Assembly: GCA_032717465.1 (NCBI GenBank)
Contig: CM064657.1
Coordinates: 17,883,331-17,947,330, forward strand
Direction: 5' to 3'
DNA from: Coenobita brevimanus
Lineage: Eukaryota > Arthropoda > Malacostraca > Decapoda > Coenobitidae
DNA: 64,000 bases
A model generated the notes under the pieces. That model had not been told where the DNA came from. It made no database searches and saw only the letters and a list, made by a program, of their open reading frames with translations. Each line of letters starts with the position of its first letter. The first letter of the stretch is position 1. The translations under genes and the position numbers were made by a program. This document shows, piece after piece, positions 1 to 12,429 of this stretch.

Positions 1-89
1 GTAATAGCACCTTCAAGGCCGGGAACATAAGGTTTGAGGTTCCACCATGTGGCAGTGACAACATCCGACAAAGGAAGGCGGTCAAACGT

Positions 90-936
90 CTAGATAAGAG
101 AGGTTGTAGATGTTAAAACTCCATGAGCTTTCTTCATAACACTTTGTGCTGTTACCATTCCCTGAGGAGCCAGCCCCTCCAGGAGGGAAGAATCTGAAAA
201 AGAGACCAAGTCGCGAGAATATACAACCCCACAGGACTGATATAAGATCAAGTGAAAAGAGACAGACACAGGATAACCGGCGATCATAATAAGGGATTTA
301 ATGCACCAACTCTCCTCTTTATTCCTGGCCTCCAACAACAGAGAGCCATCACCCTGCAAGGAGACCTCGGGGGTAAACCCACATGCAATAACTCGGTCAT
401 TGTGAGGCCGAAAACAGTTCTGGTTCCAGAAGGAAGTACCATTAGACAATTTAGTACCAGATATTTCATATAATTATCTGGCACAAAGACACCAGACAAC
501 AGGTTAACACAAGTAATATTCCGACCTACAATTTTGGCACGGTAAAGGATCATCAGCCAAAGAGTGACCAGGTGATGACTTGTATGGCTGGTCACTGGCC
601 ACACAAGGATTTGAAGTAGTGTTTAAAGTACCCATATGCGAACACATTAAAAACGAAATGACACCAGGAGCCAAATGCTCCTGAGCCCTGGCTGATGGGA
701 GTGGGGTACCTCGTCCCCAGGGGGCGACCTGAAAAGGACACCCCGTGATGCGAAAGTTCACACTCACCAATGCAAAGACCCCCTTCCCCTACGTCCCCCC
801 CAGCCCAGACACGAAAAGAACCGACTTGGACAGCCTCAAGGCGACTCCTCTGGAGGTTGGCATTGATGATCCATATGGGTAACCTATGTTTTGGGCAGTG
901 TTTAGTCAGACTGCTCACCAACAACCCTACTAGCAT
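90..936 (-). pseudogene. Decayed cysteine-rich coding relic, family not recognised
   Basis: Overlapping minus-strand frames at 592-936, 504-770, 284-604 and 90-449 follow one another in the same direction, as if one longer frame had been broken by frameshifts. The pieces are rich in cysteine and contain N-x-T sites (for example near 630), which suggests a secreted or membrane glycoprotein. No catalytic motif was seen and I do not recognise the family. The frame is still open towards the window edge, so the C-terminal end may lie outside. It could equally be chance reading frames in non-coding DNA; there is no splice or promoter evidence. Confidence 0.25.
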
Positions 937-940
937 GGAA

Positions 941-3900
941 GGCCCTGCCAGATGTCAATACATTCGTGGGTAGGCTTGTGGGATCACAGGGACATGTAAG
1001 GCCCCCAAGCATGACAAGGTTGCTGCCCACGGGGGGAAGGCAATGACTGTATGATAAAGCTGGTACCAAGCATGCAGCATTAGCCTGTGATCCAGTTCAG
1101 TACCTAACCAACTTTGCTGAGACAAACACCTTGTCTGAACAAGATGTTGCACTGGCTGAACAGTTTTTGGTCCGTGTATGGGTTGGAGTCCAGTCATCAC
1201 CAACAGCCACCACCTTCTATTGTCTGAGACTAGAAGTGTACACCAAGTCTGCATGTGCTATCGTAAAGCTTCCACCGACAAGCGGTGTCATCAGAAGCTA
1301 CAGCCAAGCAGCATAAACCATTCATGTCATCTTCTTGCAAAATCTCATGAACCAGATGAACCTCTTGAAGCACTGGACCATGGATGGGAGGTCGAATTTG
1401 GAACCCTTCTGCCATCCAAAGGCCTGGAGCCCTCTCCCTACTCTATCATCTGCATTTGCAATTGTTTGGCCAAGTATGACACTTGACATTGTGGATGTCA
1501 TACTTCAAAAGTGAAATGTGTATTATATTGTCATGGGGAAAAAAGGCAACATTATCTGTAGAAACTGAATATTTGTCAGTAGTTTAGGTACCCTTGATAT
1601 TGCAGTGAACTTGTTTTGAAAAAGATATGCAAGGTGACCCCAGTAATTGTTTCCACACCCCACAGAACCTCTCAAAGTTAGTAATTGGAAGTTATTATTT
1701 TGCCATAATGTCAGTATCCACCCCCTGTATGCGAGGGTCATCTTAACTTTGAAGATCAGGTCTGGTATGGGAGCATGCACAGGGTCACCACTCTGCCGCG
1801 TCCACCGCCTGTTTCCACTCCTCCAGTCTACATGAGGCTTTCGACCACGCATGCTGTACCGGACGTATGCCCATACTCTCCAGGTACATGTATCCTCCCA
1901 GTGACGTCTCTGATGGCGAAATCATTCGACCAGATTCCTGGAAGACAGAATCTGGTGTGTGGGATCAGCCAGGGAAACGCGCCATGTGACTGCAGAAGTG
2001 CAAGCAGGTGAACCCTAAGGTCAAGGTGAGGTCATACACAGAAAATAACCACAGAAAGGTGATCTAGAAAACATGGTATTACACATGATTTTAGCCCAAC
2101 TACTAAGAATATTATGATTCAACCCCTGGCCGAGGGGTGAAATCCAAGATGGTAGCCATAGCGCGGTAACCTACCATATGGCGTGCGAATACTTTGTTGG
2201 TTTTGCAAGACTGGGAGTCCATTAGGCCAATCCAAGTGAGAAAATCTCTGGAGACCGAGTTGCCAACGGTCTCCAGTTCAGATCCTGGGCTAATGTGGCT
2301 AAAACAAGATATTAGATGTTGGCCCTGCATATTTGATAGTTTATGAGCTGATGCAGTGAACTTTCCCGCAGACTTGCATGTAGATTTAACCATGTGTGTG
2401 GAGAGTTGAGTATATATTTCCCCCTTTTCAGAAATCGTAAATTGAATTAACCATACATTACAGTTCTTTAGGTACAAGAGAATTTAGCATTTTGATTGCG
2501 GACTTCATTGCCAGTTTTGAGTGACTGTGCCCATGAAAGATAAATTAACCCAAGTGTGATTTTATGAGGAGATTCATTTTTAAACTGTCAATGTTTTAAA
2601 CAGACGGCTTAATAATACAACTAGACTGAGTCGTAATATTGTAATATATAACAATACACCACTCCCTACCCTATCCTTCCTTTAACATCCAAAAGTGTGA
2701 TATCCTGGTCAATTAAACTCTGCTAGAAAACCTCTTTGTTCAGTATTCAGCCACGATTCTGTTACAAAGATTGCTCATAATCGTCAGTAAAGATATGAGC
2801 CTCAAAATCAGGAGATTTGTTATTCAGACTGTGTGAATGTACGAGAAGAACTTTCTTATATGTACTGTACCTTTCTGATGTGGCTAACTTACGTTACCTG
2901 TAGTTTTATGAGACTGTATGATTTCTACGTTGGTTGGTCTGTTAACCTCCTGATGATTGTTTTTCTCCAGGAAAAAAAAAAAAATCACTGAGCAAATGAC
3001 TGAGACATGAAGAACCAATGACATTCAAGTGTAATCCATCATTGGAAATTAATGCTCGTTGTATGTACAAGTAGTTCCATGTGTCCATGCCTTTATGCAA
3101 GGAAAGTGATTTAATTCTGTTATTTATACTAAATGCTTTTATGAAGAAGACGTTCCCAGCATTAATCCATGGGAGTATGCCTGAAATTAAGATTTAGTTT
3201 TCTCCTTTTAGCAATGAATTATCTTTCAGTATTTCTCTGTCAGTTTCTCTGGTCGTATTTGTATGACATCACTAGTATCTGTATGAATCATGATAAAGCT
3301 ATCATTTGTTATGTCCTCAACAAAGGAATCCACAGCCTCGGTTACGTCGTCTAGCCATGTAGCTGGGAAAAAAAAAAAAAAAAACATTTACAAGGCACCT
3401 AGCCACGAGATTTAACCCACAAAATTCCAACTGGCCACTGATGATGGAGTCACTGACAATTTGTTCCTTACGGGGCTCTTCCTCTGTTTCAAGAATCTTG
3501 GATTTATTATGTGTAGTTATGGAGTAACGATCCTTACACTCATGTCTTCTCACAATTCAGCACCAACTGGAACTCATTCTATATGGTGAGGGAAGGATTA
3601 GCTATGGTGGGAGGTACAGTCGGGAGAGGAGGGTCAACAGTTCCATCAGCCTGGACAGCACCAGTTGCTGGAAGAAAGTGATGTTTTCTTCCACAATTAG
3701 TCCAGTGTTACCTGCCCTAAACTTTTCTAGCACATCATTTTTGAGGGGTAAGACTGTTAATGCTGTGGTTAGCGTCGCTCATCTTATCTCTTAGGTCTTG
3801 ACAAAGATCGGACATCCCGCAGTGAAAAGAACGGTCAGTATAAAAGGATCTGATGAAGATACCGGAGTAGGCGATGCCTCCCCCCCCCCAACAAAAAAGT

Positions 3901-4090
3901 TTTAGGACATTCTAATATGAAGAGTTGCTGGGAAGACTTGTGAGAGGAGAGAAAAAAAAATCAAAGGTTACTGATTATCACCTGAAGGAGATTATGTTCA
4001 AGTTTCAGCTAGTTATCCAATCTCTACAAGCAGAAGTATAAGTGATTATACAGTACTTACAGGTGAAAATATGTTGTTAAATTGTACTGG
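941..4090. other. Stretch without recognisable genes
   Basis: Only short frames with no recognisable motifs are present (for example 955-1254 and 2112-2477 on the minus strand). Short poly(A) or poly(T) runs occur near 2970, 3366 and 3950. They could mark old retroposed tails, but no source element was identified. Confidence 0.5.
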
Positions 4091-4097
4091 AGTAGCT

Positions 4098-4682
4098 ATC
4101 TTATTACCCGTCCCCACCCCGGAGGGGCTTGGGGACGGGTATTGTTTTCACTCGGTTTGTCTGTCTGTTTGTTTGTCTGTCTGTCTGTTAACAACTTTAT
4201 GTGAAAACTACTGGTGTGATTTTGACTAAAATTACAGGGATCATTGGCTATGACCTGATCACCCGATTAAATTTTGGGCCAAATTGGGCCCAGGCCCAGG
4301 CTGTAGGGCCAAAAAATGTAAAAAAAAAAAAAAAGGGGGGGGGAGGACCGGTAAAAATCGTTTTTTTCGCCATAACTCCTTTCAAATTTGTCATATCGAC
4401 ATGAAACCAAAACCTTAAGAAGCATCTTTCAAATCTGCATCCTATAACATGCCTCAAAACATCAAGGGGGTCACCCCTCAGTTAGCGGTAGGAGGGGGGT
4501 CAATGTCAGGTGGGTCAAACCTAAAATTTCCAGTGGGCATAAAATAATCAATTTTCACCGGATTTACTCCAAATTTGACATGTTACATCTTTGACCAGGA
4601 TATCCTGTTGTGTTTATACGGCAGCACTAAAATGACTGCCGGGGACGGGTTTGTTGTGCCTTGGCACCGCGTCTTGCTAGCT
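4098..4682. repeat. Interspersed repeat with inverted CCCGTCCCC/GGGGACGGG ends
   Basis: The left edge contains CCCGTCCCC and the right edge its inverse GGGGACGGG (about 4640), followed by TTGCTAGCTAG. Inside are a run of TGTC/TGTT units (about 4158-4190), a poly(A)-G tract near 4320 and phrases typical of short invertebrate interspersed repeats. The short frames here are consequences of this low-complexity sequence. Whether it is a MITE or a fragment of a larger element cannot be decided from one copy. Confidence 0.45.
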
Positions 4683-5486
4683 AGTATTTTACCTGCAAGG
4701 GGATGTGTTATAAATTTGTTAATGATATGCTACTGAGAACCGAATGTTATTATCTGGATTGATGAAATAAATATTTAACTCACCTGAAATATAAGAACAA
4801 TGAAAACAGTCCCAAAACACACACACACACACACACAATAATGATGCCAGTAAGACGACAAATGATTTTACACCATACCTGTAAGAGTTACGATTATAGG
4901 TTACAGATAATTATATGTGTGAATTACTGATGACTAGAACTGAAGAACAGGAAACTGACAATACGTAGAATGCATTCACACAAAAATAAACACAGCAAGA
5001 CACAAACACAGTACCGTATATGAAAACTGCCTTCAAATTACACTAAATGATGTTTTCGAGTGGAAATACAATTTATTCATACCTGCAAGGACAACCGAGT
5101 ATTTTTACAACAAAGATTAATGTAAATTGAATAACTGCTGTTGGGCAAAAACAGTGGAACATCTGGTCGCCCGGTGTCGAAAATGTAGTCAAACGCTGAT
5201 GTAAACACTTGATTCACAAATATATTGCTTACACCCATAAAATACTGACGCACAAATACAATCAAAAACTTTTCCTTCATTTGTTGTTACTGAAATTACT
5301 GTTGGTATAAATAAAACCATTTCAGGGAACACTTATTCCTGTGGTTCCTCAGGGTGCATCCTTGAGTCCTCAGGCATGACGCATTGGAAGTAACCACATA
5401 GTGGGATGAGGTCGCCAAAGTAACAAATTATTTATATAAGATATAAATTATTTTTACCTTAAATGCAGCGAAGAATACTATGTAAT
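4683..5486. other. AT-rich stretch, no gene; short (AC)n at 4815-4837
   Basis: No convincing coding frame was found. The only structured feature is a short (AC) dinucleotide run. Confidence 0.5.
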
Positions 5487-6240
5487 GCCCCAGTTACACT
5501 GCAGGTACATCTTGTCGCAAACCTGAAAATCGTGATACCAGTCCCTGACCATGGAGGTCTCCAAGCAGTCGTGCCACTGATCGGCTACCGGTGGTCATCC
5601 AGTGTTTGCCCAGCATCCATCCAGTGGGCGGCCGAACAGCGACCATGGCCAGGTACACACAGGTCAAGACACCAACGGATGGCCGGCTGGTCCGTGTCCT
5701 GTCACAGTTTAGACCATGACCTCATGTAACAGTCTAGGCCGCCACTAGACCGACACCAGCCACGGATTGGGCAGAGGGTGGTCTCAGTCCAGCCCACCAC
5801 CTATCGCTTGACCAATCACTGGCTGGACGGCGGCCAAACTTCAACCACCACCCTGGACAGGAGGCTTGTGGATGGTGGCTGCCACAGTCCACTCATCTCC
5901 TTGATGGAGTATGGACGGCCACCACATAGAGCGAGCGGCGACCGGCCTCCGTCCGGATGGCAACCACCGCTTAATAATCAGGTGTTGCCAACCAGTCGCA
6001 GTCCATAAGCCGACCAGATGCAGTCCAGCTGTCCACTGGGTGGCTTCCATGCCACGACATCGGTGGTCGTCGCAAGATTTTTCGTGCAGCATGAAAAACC
6101 TTATGACAAGTTTTTGGTTGCCATGGTGGCCTGCGGCTAGACCAAGACATGAAGACTGGTCGTAAACCTCACCAAAACCACCCATGACTTGCAGGTCGCG
6201 GGTGGTTTGCGATAAGTCGTACCTGCAGTGTGACTGAGGC
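5487..6240. mobile_element. Fold-back MITE with ~35-40 bp terminal inverted repeats
   Basis: The left end (about 5487-5523) contains ACACTGCAGGTAC then a CTTGTCGCAAACC-type block. The right end (about 6204-6240) carries the same two blocks in inverse order and orientation, with a few mismatches. There is no transposase frame, and the 114-aa frame at 5841-6185 is antisense noise. Length (~750 bp), long inverted ends and absence of coding capacity fit a non-autonomous DNA transposon. The superfamily is unassigned because no clean target duplication was seen. Confidence 0.6.
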
Positions 6241-6643
6241 CTAAAGCACTCAACACTTATGGATAGAAACCAAACAGAAGTAAAAGGAGACGTTTACTCG
6301 ACACCTTCAGTCAAGGCTAAAATGTCGGCTGTGGCAGCTCAGGTCGCCACCACACCCCCAGAAGCAGGACACGGAGGGCTAGACGGCGCGTGGAACGCGC
6401 CCGGGCAGTATGGACATTAAGTTCACCAGGGCTGCGCGCCCCTATTCCCTGGAACTTGCCCGCCGCCACCACCTTAGTAAAGTGCACTACCTCCCAGGTG
6501 AGCTGACCACCAACAGGATCGGGGTGGAACGGGCCTAACAGTTCCAAGCAGCACCCCAGTGATGGCCGGTAGCCGCGCATTACCTGAGACAGCCTGTAGC
6601 CGCTCAGAGAGAAAGGAGATGGGCTGTAGCCACCCTGAATTAA

Positions 6644-7400
6644 CCCGTCACGTCCCGACCACTTTCGCACCTCCGACACCCCCCAGTCCCAACCATTTTT
6701 GGAATTTTTTTTTTTTTTGGCTAAAACCTCTGCTTTTGGTGAGAAACATCGAAAATTCATAGAGGAATCGCTCACCTGAGGTTTAAAATACTCAATACAG
6801 ATAGAAGTACCTCCTTACCTTACAGGGTTTTCTGTCAGGCTGGCTGCAAAGAAAACGAGTTCTATGGGAGAATAACTACCCCACACCACTCCTAAACGGT
6901 ATTTATTTATTTATTTGGTACGAATTTATATGTAGTACGAGAGTATATTGGTTTTCAAACAGTAATATAGGCATTATAAGCATTGTTTCACTCACTATTT
7001 CATCACCATTCCTGACCTTCTTTTGCCACATTACCTGATCATCATTTCTGACTGTTTCTTCCTCTAATGCTATGTAAACCTTGTCCTCCACATTGTCATC
7101 GATTGGGGAATCACCCTGGCCCTGAATGTCTTTATTGGCCAGGTCACTGGTAACAGGTGAATTGCCGAGACAATGGCGTGCGGGGGGGGGGAGGTTATGC
7201 GATGTAAGGCATTGTCCCTGCTTGGCATCTCGTAGGGGAATAGAGGAAGGTGTTCCATATATACGTACGAAAAATCACGTGCGAAAATTGAAAATTGTGC
7301 AAATTAGGGACCTTGCAATTGCAAAACGTACCAGTACGTCGACGGGACTGGCAAATGCAAAATGTTGCAACGTACCCATACGTCGATGGGACGTCTCGAC
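6644..7400. mobile_element. piggyBac-type non-autonomous insertion inside the 5' LTR
   Basis: The 757-bp body is bounded by TTAA at 6640-6643 and TTAA at 7401-7404. The homologous position of the 3' LTR (about 14694) has one uninterrupted TTTA-type site, so it is a natural empty site. The ends share ACGTCCC in inverted orientation. Insertion at TTAA with precise duplication is the piggyBac signature. No transposase is encoded; frames such as 6903-7091 show no recognisable domain. Confidence 0.7.
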
Positions 7401-7407
7401 TTAAGGA

Positions 7408-7815
7408 CCATGGCCTGTAGCCGGGCACCAATGATGGCCTGTAGCTGGACCCAAAAAAGGCCACGGCCTGTAGCCGCTCCGTCAAGTGCTGCTAACACCC
7501 ATTACAGAGACCAGCCATGGCCTGTAGCAGCACTGGGGAGAGACCGGTACGTCCCCTCTACTGTAGTTGCCTGTAGCTGCGCCAGTAGGGAGGAGACAGC
7601 CTGTAGCCGCTCCTTCCCTGCACATCATCCTCCTTGTGGATGGCCTGTAGCCGAGCTGACAGGCCGATGACTGCCTGGAGCCGTACTTCGCCTGTGTTCC
7701 CATCAGGGAGTCGGGTCCAGGCAACGGCCTGTAGCCATGCTGACAGCGAAGGGATGGCCTGTAGTCGCCCTCCATCTGTTGTCCAAGGGAACCCAGCAAC
7801 GGCCCGTAGCCACGC
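7408..7815. repeat. Array of GGCCTGTAGCC units in the 5' LTR
   Basis: A core of the form (C)GGCCTGTAGCC(G) recurs roughly every 30-60 bp (for example near 7410, 7436, 7465, 7517, 7598, 7642 and 7725), with related copies at 6592 and 6622 before the insertion. The core is a small inverted repeat, CGGC-CTGTA-GCCG. The same array occurs in the 3' LTR. Confidence 0.8.
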
Positions 7816-8504
7816 CGGGGAGGGATGCCAAAATCCCTTGGCCCCTGTGACTCCACAATGAGAAGGTGAGCTGTTCTCAGTCCTGCCCTCCGGCAGGAGC
7901 ACAGATCACCCTCCTGTCCACCCAGACCGAGGCAACCTCCAGCAGGAGGACCACTGCCCAACTGGTGGAGAGGCCCGTACTGTCCCCGGGGTTGTTCTCC
8001 CTCCATCCAGAGGAAGAGGGTGCCCACCTGATGGACTCCAGCAGGGGATGACACCACAGCCCAGTCCTGAAGGCAATGCCTCCAGCAGAAGACCGCAGCC
8101 GACGCACCTCTGAGGACATCCCACGGACCCCCAGGCGGGCCCTCTCCCCATCCCGATGAAGGTGACGCCCGTCCTCCACCCGGTGCCTGCATGAGCACCT
8201 CCAATGCCTGTTTGGACCTAGTCCTGAGGGCCAGATTCCAATCCCCAGCCCCAATAGTGAGGGACCCTTTGCCACACACAGCCCGAGCCCCAGCCAAGAG
8301 ATGATGCCCCTGAGAGTGGTCCCATGGCCACAGGACAAGGGGACTCCCAAAGGGATGCTGCCTACCCCAGGCCGAGAGTTGTGATCCCTGGACCTCCCCT
8401 TTCCCCTGTGAAATAAAGTGGACCTAAAGACAGTGAAATATCAGTGAACAGTGAGGCCGGCACTCGAGGCACGAGAGTGAGTGTAACATAATATGAGTAT
8501 ACAG

Positions 8505-8655
8505 TGAGGCCAAGAAAGATCATAAACTAGGGAATGTAAGAGAACAGGCGCCTCAGTGATATCAAGCTATAAATGTACAGTGAGGCGAAGTAAGCTTATA
8601 AAATAGTAAGTGCAAAAGAACAGGTGCCTCAGTGATATCAAGCAGTGAACATATA
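8505..8655. repeat. ~80-bp tandem units at the LTR 3' half
   Basis: Units begin with ACAGTGAGGCCAAG-type sequence and end with CAGTGATATCAAGC. About two units are present here, against three at 15795-16015 in the 3' LTR. Confidence 0.7.
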
Positions 8656-9182
8656 GACAGTGACACATCACCCCCTGTAACAACGCCTGTAACATAGTGT
8701 CAAGATCTACTCCCCCTCCTTGTGCAAAGTCAGTAACTCCCCCCTCCCCTGTACCGAGTCTAAAACCTTAGTGCCAGTACAGTGTACACCTCACGGAAGT
8801 GCCTTCTCACCACAGAGAGTGTCATAGTGCTTTTCCCTCCTGAATCAGACTTAGACTCCTGTACATCTAGTATCCTGTGCAATACTCTACCCACTAATAC
8901 CAGCCTATGTAGTGATTTTTGCCTATGAGATTGTGTAAGATTGTCTACCTGTTCCACAGCAGTTGAATTTGTCAATATACGTGTAAGGTTGTTGCCCTGT
9001 ATTTTTATGACCTGGCCCTCTCTTGTTTGTCTAAGCTCCAGTCTAGAATGGGAACCCAGCTGCAATCTAGGCGTTCTAGGGACGGGAACCTGCCCCTTAA
9101 ACACCTGGCATAACACTGGTGGACAGTGGTGGTTCTTGACCCGGGCATATACAGAGAGGACCAACAGGGAAATCAGTAAAAA

Positions 9183-10068
9183 ATGGCAACGAAGCCACAT
9201 GTACAATTGCCCAAATTCGACCCAGAACAGTACGACATCCACACATATCTAGCAATAATCAACCTATTGCTGGATATCGGATTTGAAGATGACAGGCAGA
9301 AAATTGCTGTCACATTGCCACTACTGGGCAAAGCCCTGGCCAATATTGGACCAGAAGTCGTCCCTGAACTCACATCGGCAAATTTTACAAAACTGGTAAT
9401 CCAAGCCATTACACCCTCATCGGGAAGGGTAGTAGCACCATCCCAACTGGATAGCCTAGCATATGACGGCAACCTGGACGACACTCTGATCCAGGCCAGG
9501 CAACTCGTCACTGGTGCTTACCTGGAAGCACATGATGAAACCCGGGAACAACATACGTTCAACACTCTCCTCAGAGTCCTCCCCAGCATGGTCAAAGAAC
9601 ACTTCACTATTCACGACGCAACAGGGGACCTTGACCAAGGCATCCAGCTGATACGATGACTCTTAACCTTCCGCTTTGCCCCTCAACAAATTAACATAGT
9701 TCGCAAATTCCCCACGAATAAACCCACACCACACAACAGACTTCGACCACAGCTATCCCACACCAGCCCAGCACCTGCACCCCGTTTACCCAGGGCCCAC
9801 CCCACAAGCAAGCGCCCCAGTCACAAAGAGAACCAGAAGCTCATCTTGATTAACCCCTGGGAGTTCTGCACATGCAGTCACTGATGCCCACTCCACTACA
9901 TCTGTGAACAACTCAAAGCTTCTAGGAGCAAACTAACCACCCCGGGCCGATACAAAGTGTCTTCTTTAGAAAACGAGGGCCCCGAGGAAGAACCCGCACC
10001 CACAGAAGAAACCGACCCCGGGGAAATGGAGCCAGAAGAAGAAGAAATCCAACAGCAGCTGGATATTT
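9183..10068 (+). pseudogene. gag: Gypsy gag
   Basis: Encodes the structural polyprotein that would form the retrotransposon particle. The open part runs 9183-9659 (158 aa, start MATKPHVQLP). It is closed by a TGA after LIR, but the same frame continues to a TAG at 10068 with one further TGA. The downstream part is basic and proline-rich, then has a Cys/His cluster near 9870-9910 that may be a degenerate zinc knuckle, then an acidic stretch. The position directly after the LTR and before protease supports the call; the sequence alone is too diverged for a stronger one. Both stops are single-base changes from CGA. Confidence 0.7.
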
Positions 10069-10090
10069 AGGACTGCCCCCGCACCGCCCC

Positions 10091-10599
10091 ATGGTGGCGA
10101 GGGCCACCTCTCTTAGATACCACTCCCCAGTCTATGACAAGATGAGGTTGAATGGGGTAAAAGCAAGGCTTCTGGTCGACACGGGAGAGGCCAGATCATG
10201 TCTATACAGTATTTCTACTCCCGTCACAATTCAGCTTTTTGCCTGCTTTTCCCTACGTCAAGTCTTCTCATAGACACAGAGGATGGCCCCCTACCCATCC
10301 GTGGGGAAACCCGGGCCTTATGCACCGACACCCACCAGCAAGCATCAACACAACACAAGTTCATAGTTTTCAACTCCTCCTGTCATAATTATGACGGATA
10401 CCTGGGACTGGACCTGCTGCGAAAGTTACAAGCCACCATCGACTGCCACAAGTGGCAGCTCCAGTTCCGAAGACCTCTGACCTCTCCCCCCTCCCCAACC
10501 CCCCCCAGGACAGTGTGCACTTGCATGACTGCCCTCCCCTTTCCACCACCATCTCGCCCTAGCACCCCCCCTACTCACCCCCTTCCCCATCCCCCCTAA
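10091..10599 (+). pseudogene. Gypsy aspartic protease (broken)
   Basis: A retropepsin-like domain that would cleave Gag-Pol. The frame at 10091 contains the active-site region LLVDTGE. The reading then shifts to the frame of 10198, which carries the C-terminal GYLGLDLLRKLQ motif typical of retroviral and Gypsy proteases. The frameshift between the halves inactivates it. It lies just downstream of gag and upstream of RT, as expected for Ty3/Gypsy. Confidence 0.7.
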
Positions 10600-11040
10600 C
10601 ACAGCCCTCCCCCCCCACCTTCCCCACCACCACCGCCACCACCATAACAATCCCCTCTCAACATGAAGCACGGCTCCCACTGAACAGGCCCACAGGAACA
10701 TCTGTCCTATTCTCCCCTGACCTGCCACCTGGAACACTCTCGGCCTGCCTCTTGCCCCCCACCTGCCTCCCCCCACACATCGCGGCAATTTGGATCGCGA
10801 ACATCACCACGACCTCCTTCATGCTACCTAAGGGGCTTGTAGTGGGAGAAATGGAAAAGGCTGAGCCATGCACCACCGTTCCCCCCTTCCTCCCCTGCCC
10901 CTCTGCCCCCCATCCCCGATCACCAGTCCCCTCACCGATTGGACACCCTGTGCCATCTCCTCCTGGAATTTCAGGGCCTCTTCGTGTCAGGCCCCTCGGA
11001 CATCGGCCATACCACCTAACTGATGCATGAAATACACACT
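10480..11040 (+). other. Pyrimidine-rich, G-poor proline linker
   Basis: The plus strand is strongly enriched in C and T. Translation in any frame gives proline/serine/threonine-rich sequence. It links protease to reverse transcriptase; it may be coding linker or expanded low-complexity sequence. Confidence 0.5.
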
Positions 11041-12260
11041 ACAGGACCACCGATCCGCTAGCCCTTCCGGTGGAAGAACCTGAAACAACGAGCGGAGGAA
11101 GACCGGCAGGTTCAGGAAATGCTTGATGCCAGCATTGTTTCTCCCTCCACCAGCCCCTGGTCCTCCCCCGTCGTCCTCATCAAGAAGAAAGACGGCATCG
11201 TGCATTTCTGCGGGGACTACCACCACCTCAACGACGTGACTATCAAGGATGCCACTCCTTTTCCCAGGGTCGACGATTCCCTCGACTCCCTATATGGCGC
11301 CTCCTGGTTCTCCACCCTCGACCCGAGGACAGAGGAAAAACTGACTTCACCAGTAACAGGAAGCATTATGTGTTTAATGTCCTGCTCTTCGGACTCTGCA
11401 ACGCCCCCGCTACCTTCTCCCAACTAATGGAGTCCGTCCTTAGCGGCCTCACCTAGGAAATTTGTCTGGCATACCTGGACGATGTGATAGTCTTTAGCAA
11501 AATGTGGGCCAATCACCTCCAGCTCATCAAGAAAGTCTTTTACCGAATCCGCCAGGCCAGTCTCAAGCTCCAGCCTTCCAAGTGCATCCTGGCTGCTAAA
11601 ACCGTTTCTTTCCCGGCGCACGTCATCTCCCGAGACAGAATATCCCCTGACCAAGACAAACTCGGCACCATCGCGAGTATTCCCCTACCACGAGATGTCC
11701 ACGAGGTCTGAGCCTTCCTGGGCCTCACTTCATACTACCAACGCTTTGTCAAAGGGTTTGCCAACATTGCCAAGCCCCTCAACGACCTGACCCGGAAGGG
11801 AGAGCTCTTTACCTGGACCAAGGAGCGATGAGCTGCTTTTCAAGAACTCAAGACCAAACTCATAACAGCCCTGATCGTCACCTTCCCCGACTACCTACCT
11901 TTCCGATTATATACCGACGTTTTCCTAGTAACAATTGGCGCCATCCTCGCCCAAGTCCAGGAGGGATGAGAACACATCATCGCATGCTCCAGCCGCACCC
12001 TCAACCAGGCTGAGCAAAACTATGCCACAACCAAGTGGGAATGCTTGGGTATTATCTGGGCCCTCGAACAATTCCAGGCCTGTCTATCAGGGACAAACGT
12101 GACGATCATCACGAACCACCAATCACTCCAATGGCTCTGGCAATCAGACACCCACAATGCATAGCTAATTAGGTGGCGAGAAACCCTGGAGGAATTTAAC
12201 TATGAAATATCCTACTGTCCCAGCAAGCTCCGCACCAATGCTGATGCCCTATCCCGGCTC
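11041..12260 (+). pseudogene. pol: Gypsy reverse transcriptase and RNase H
   Basis: The RT begins with finger-region motifs (SPWSSPVVLIKKKDG at about 11152) and reaches the catalytic YLDD box at 11472-11483 after a frameshift near 11330-11350. The thumb/connection region follows (LGLTSYYQRFVKGFA near 11725). RNase H starts with LYTDVF near 11910 and includes a TTKWECLGIIWAL segment near 12030. In-frame stops at about 11455, 11709, 11829, 11967 and 12162 kill the frame. One of them replaces the arginine normally found in the V-R-x-FLG motif. The order RT-RNase H-integrase places it in Ty3/Gypsy. Confidence 0.9.
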
Positions 12261-12429
12261 CCCATCCACACTGTCCAACCCAACACGGAGCTCCTACAAC
12301 AGTGGCAGGACAAAAACAGACCCCCCTGGATCCCCTCCCACCTATTCAACAAACTCTACTGCCAGGGCGATCATCTCTTCACCCCGTCTGGCCACATCAC
12401 CCTCGATCCTGACACCGCCCTCAGTGCCA

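Larger units (their letters stand above)
6321..9115 (+). repeat. 5' LTR of the giant Gypsy element
   Basis: The start is matched by the 3' copy (GTGGCAGCTCAGGTCGCCAC at 6331 and again near 14385) and the end by ACACCTGGCATAACA in both copies. The LTR contains a later TTAA-flanked insertion at 6644-7400. Without it this LTR is ~2.03 kb, against 2.11 kb for the 3' copy. The 271-aa minus-strand frame at 7482-8297 is an antisense shadow. A TGGTGGACAGTGGTGG stretch directly follows at 9117 and is a possible primer-binding site. Confidence 0.85.

Noticed and set aside
7482..8297. 271-aa minus-strand frame in the 5' LTR
   Set aside because: Antisense to the LTR, compositionally driven by GC-rich repeat sequence; the homologous 3' LTR frame is broken differently.
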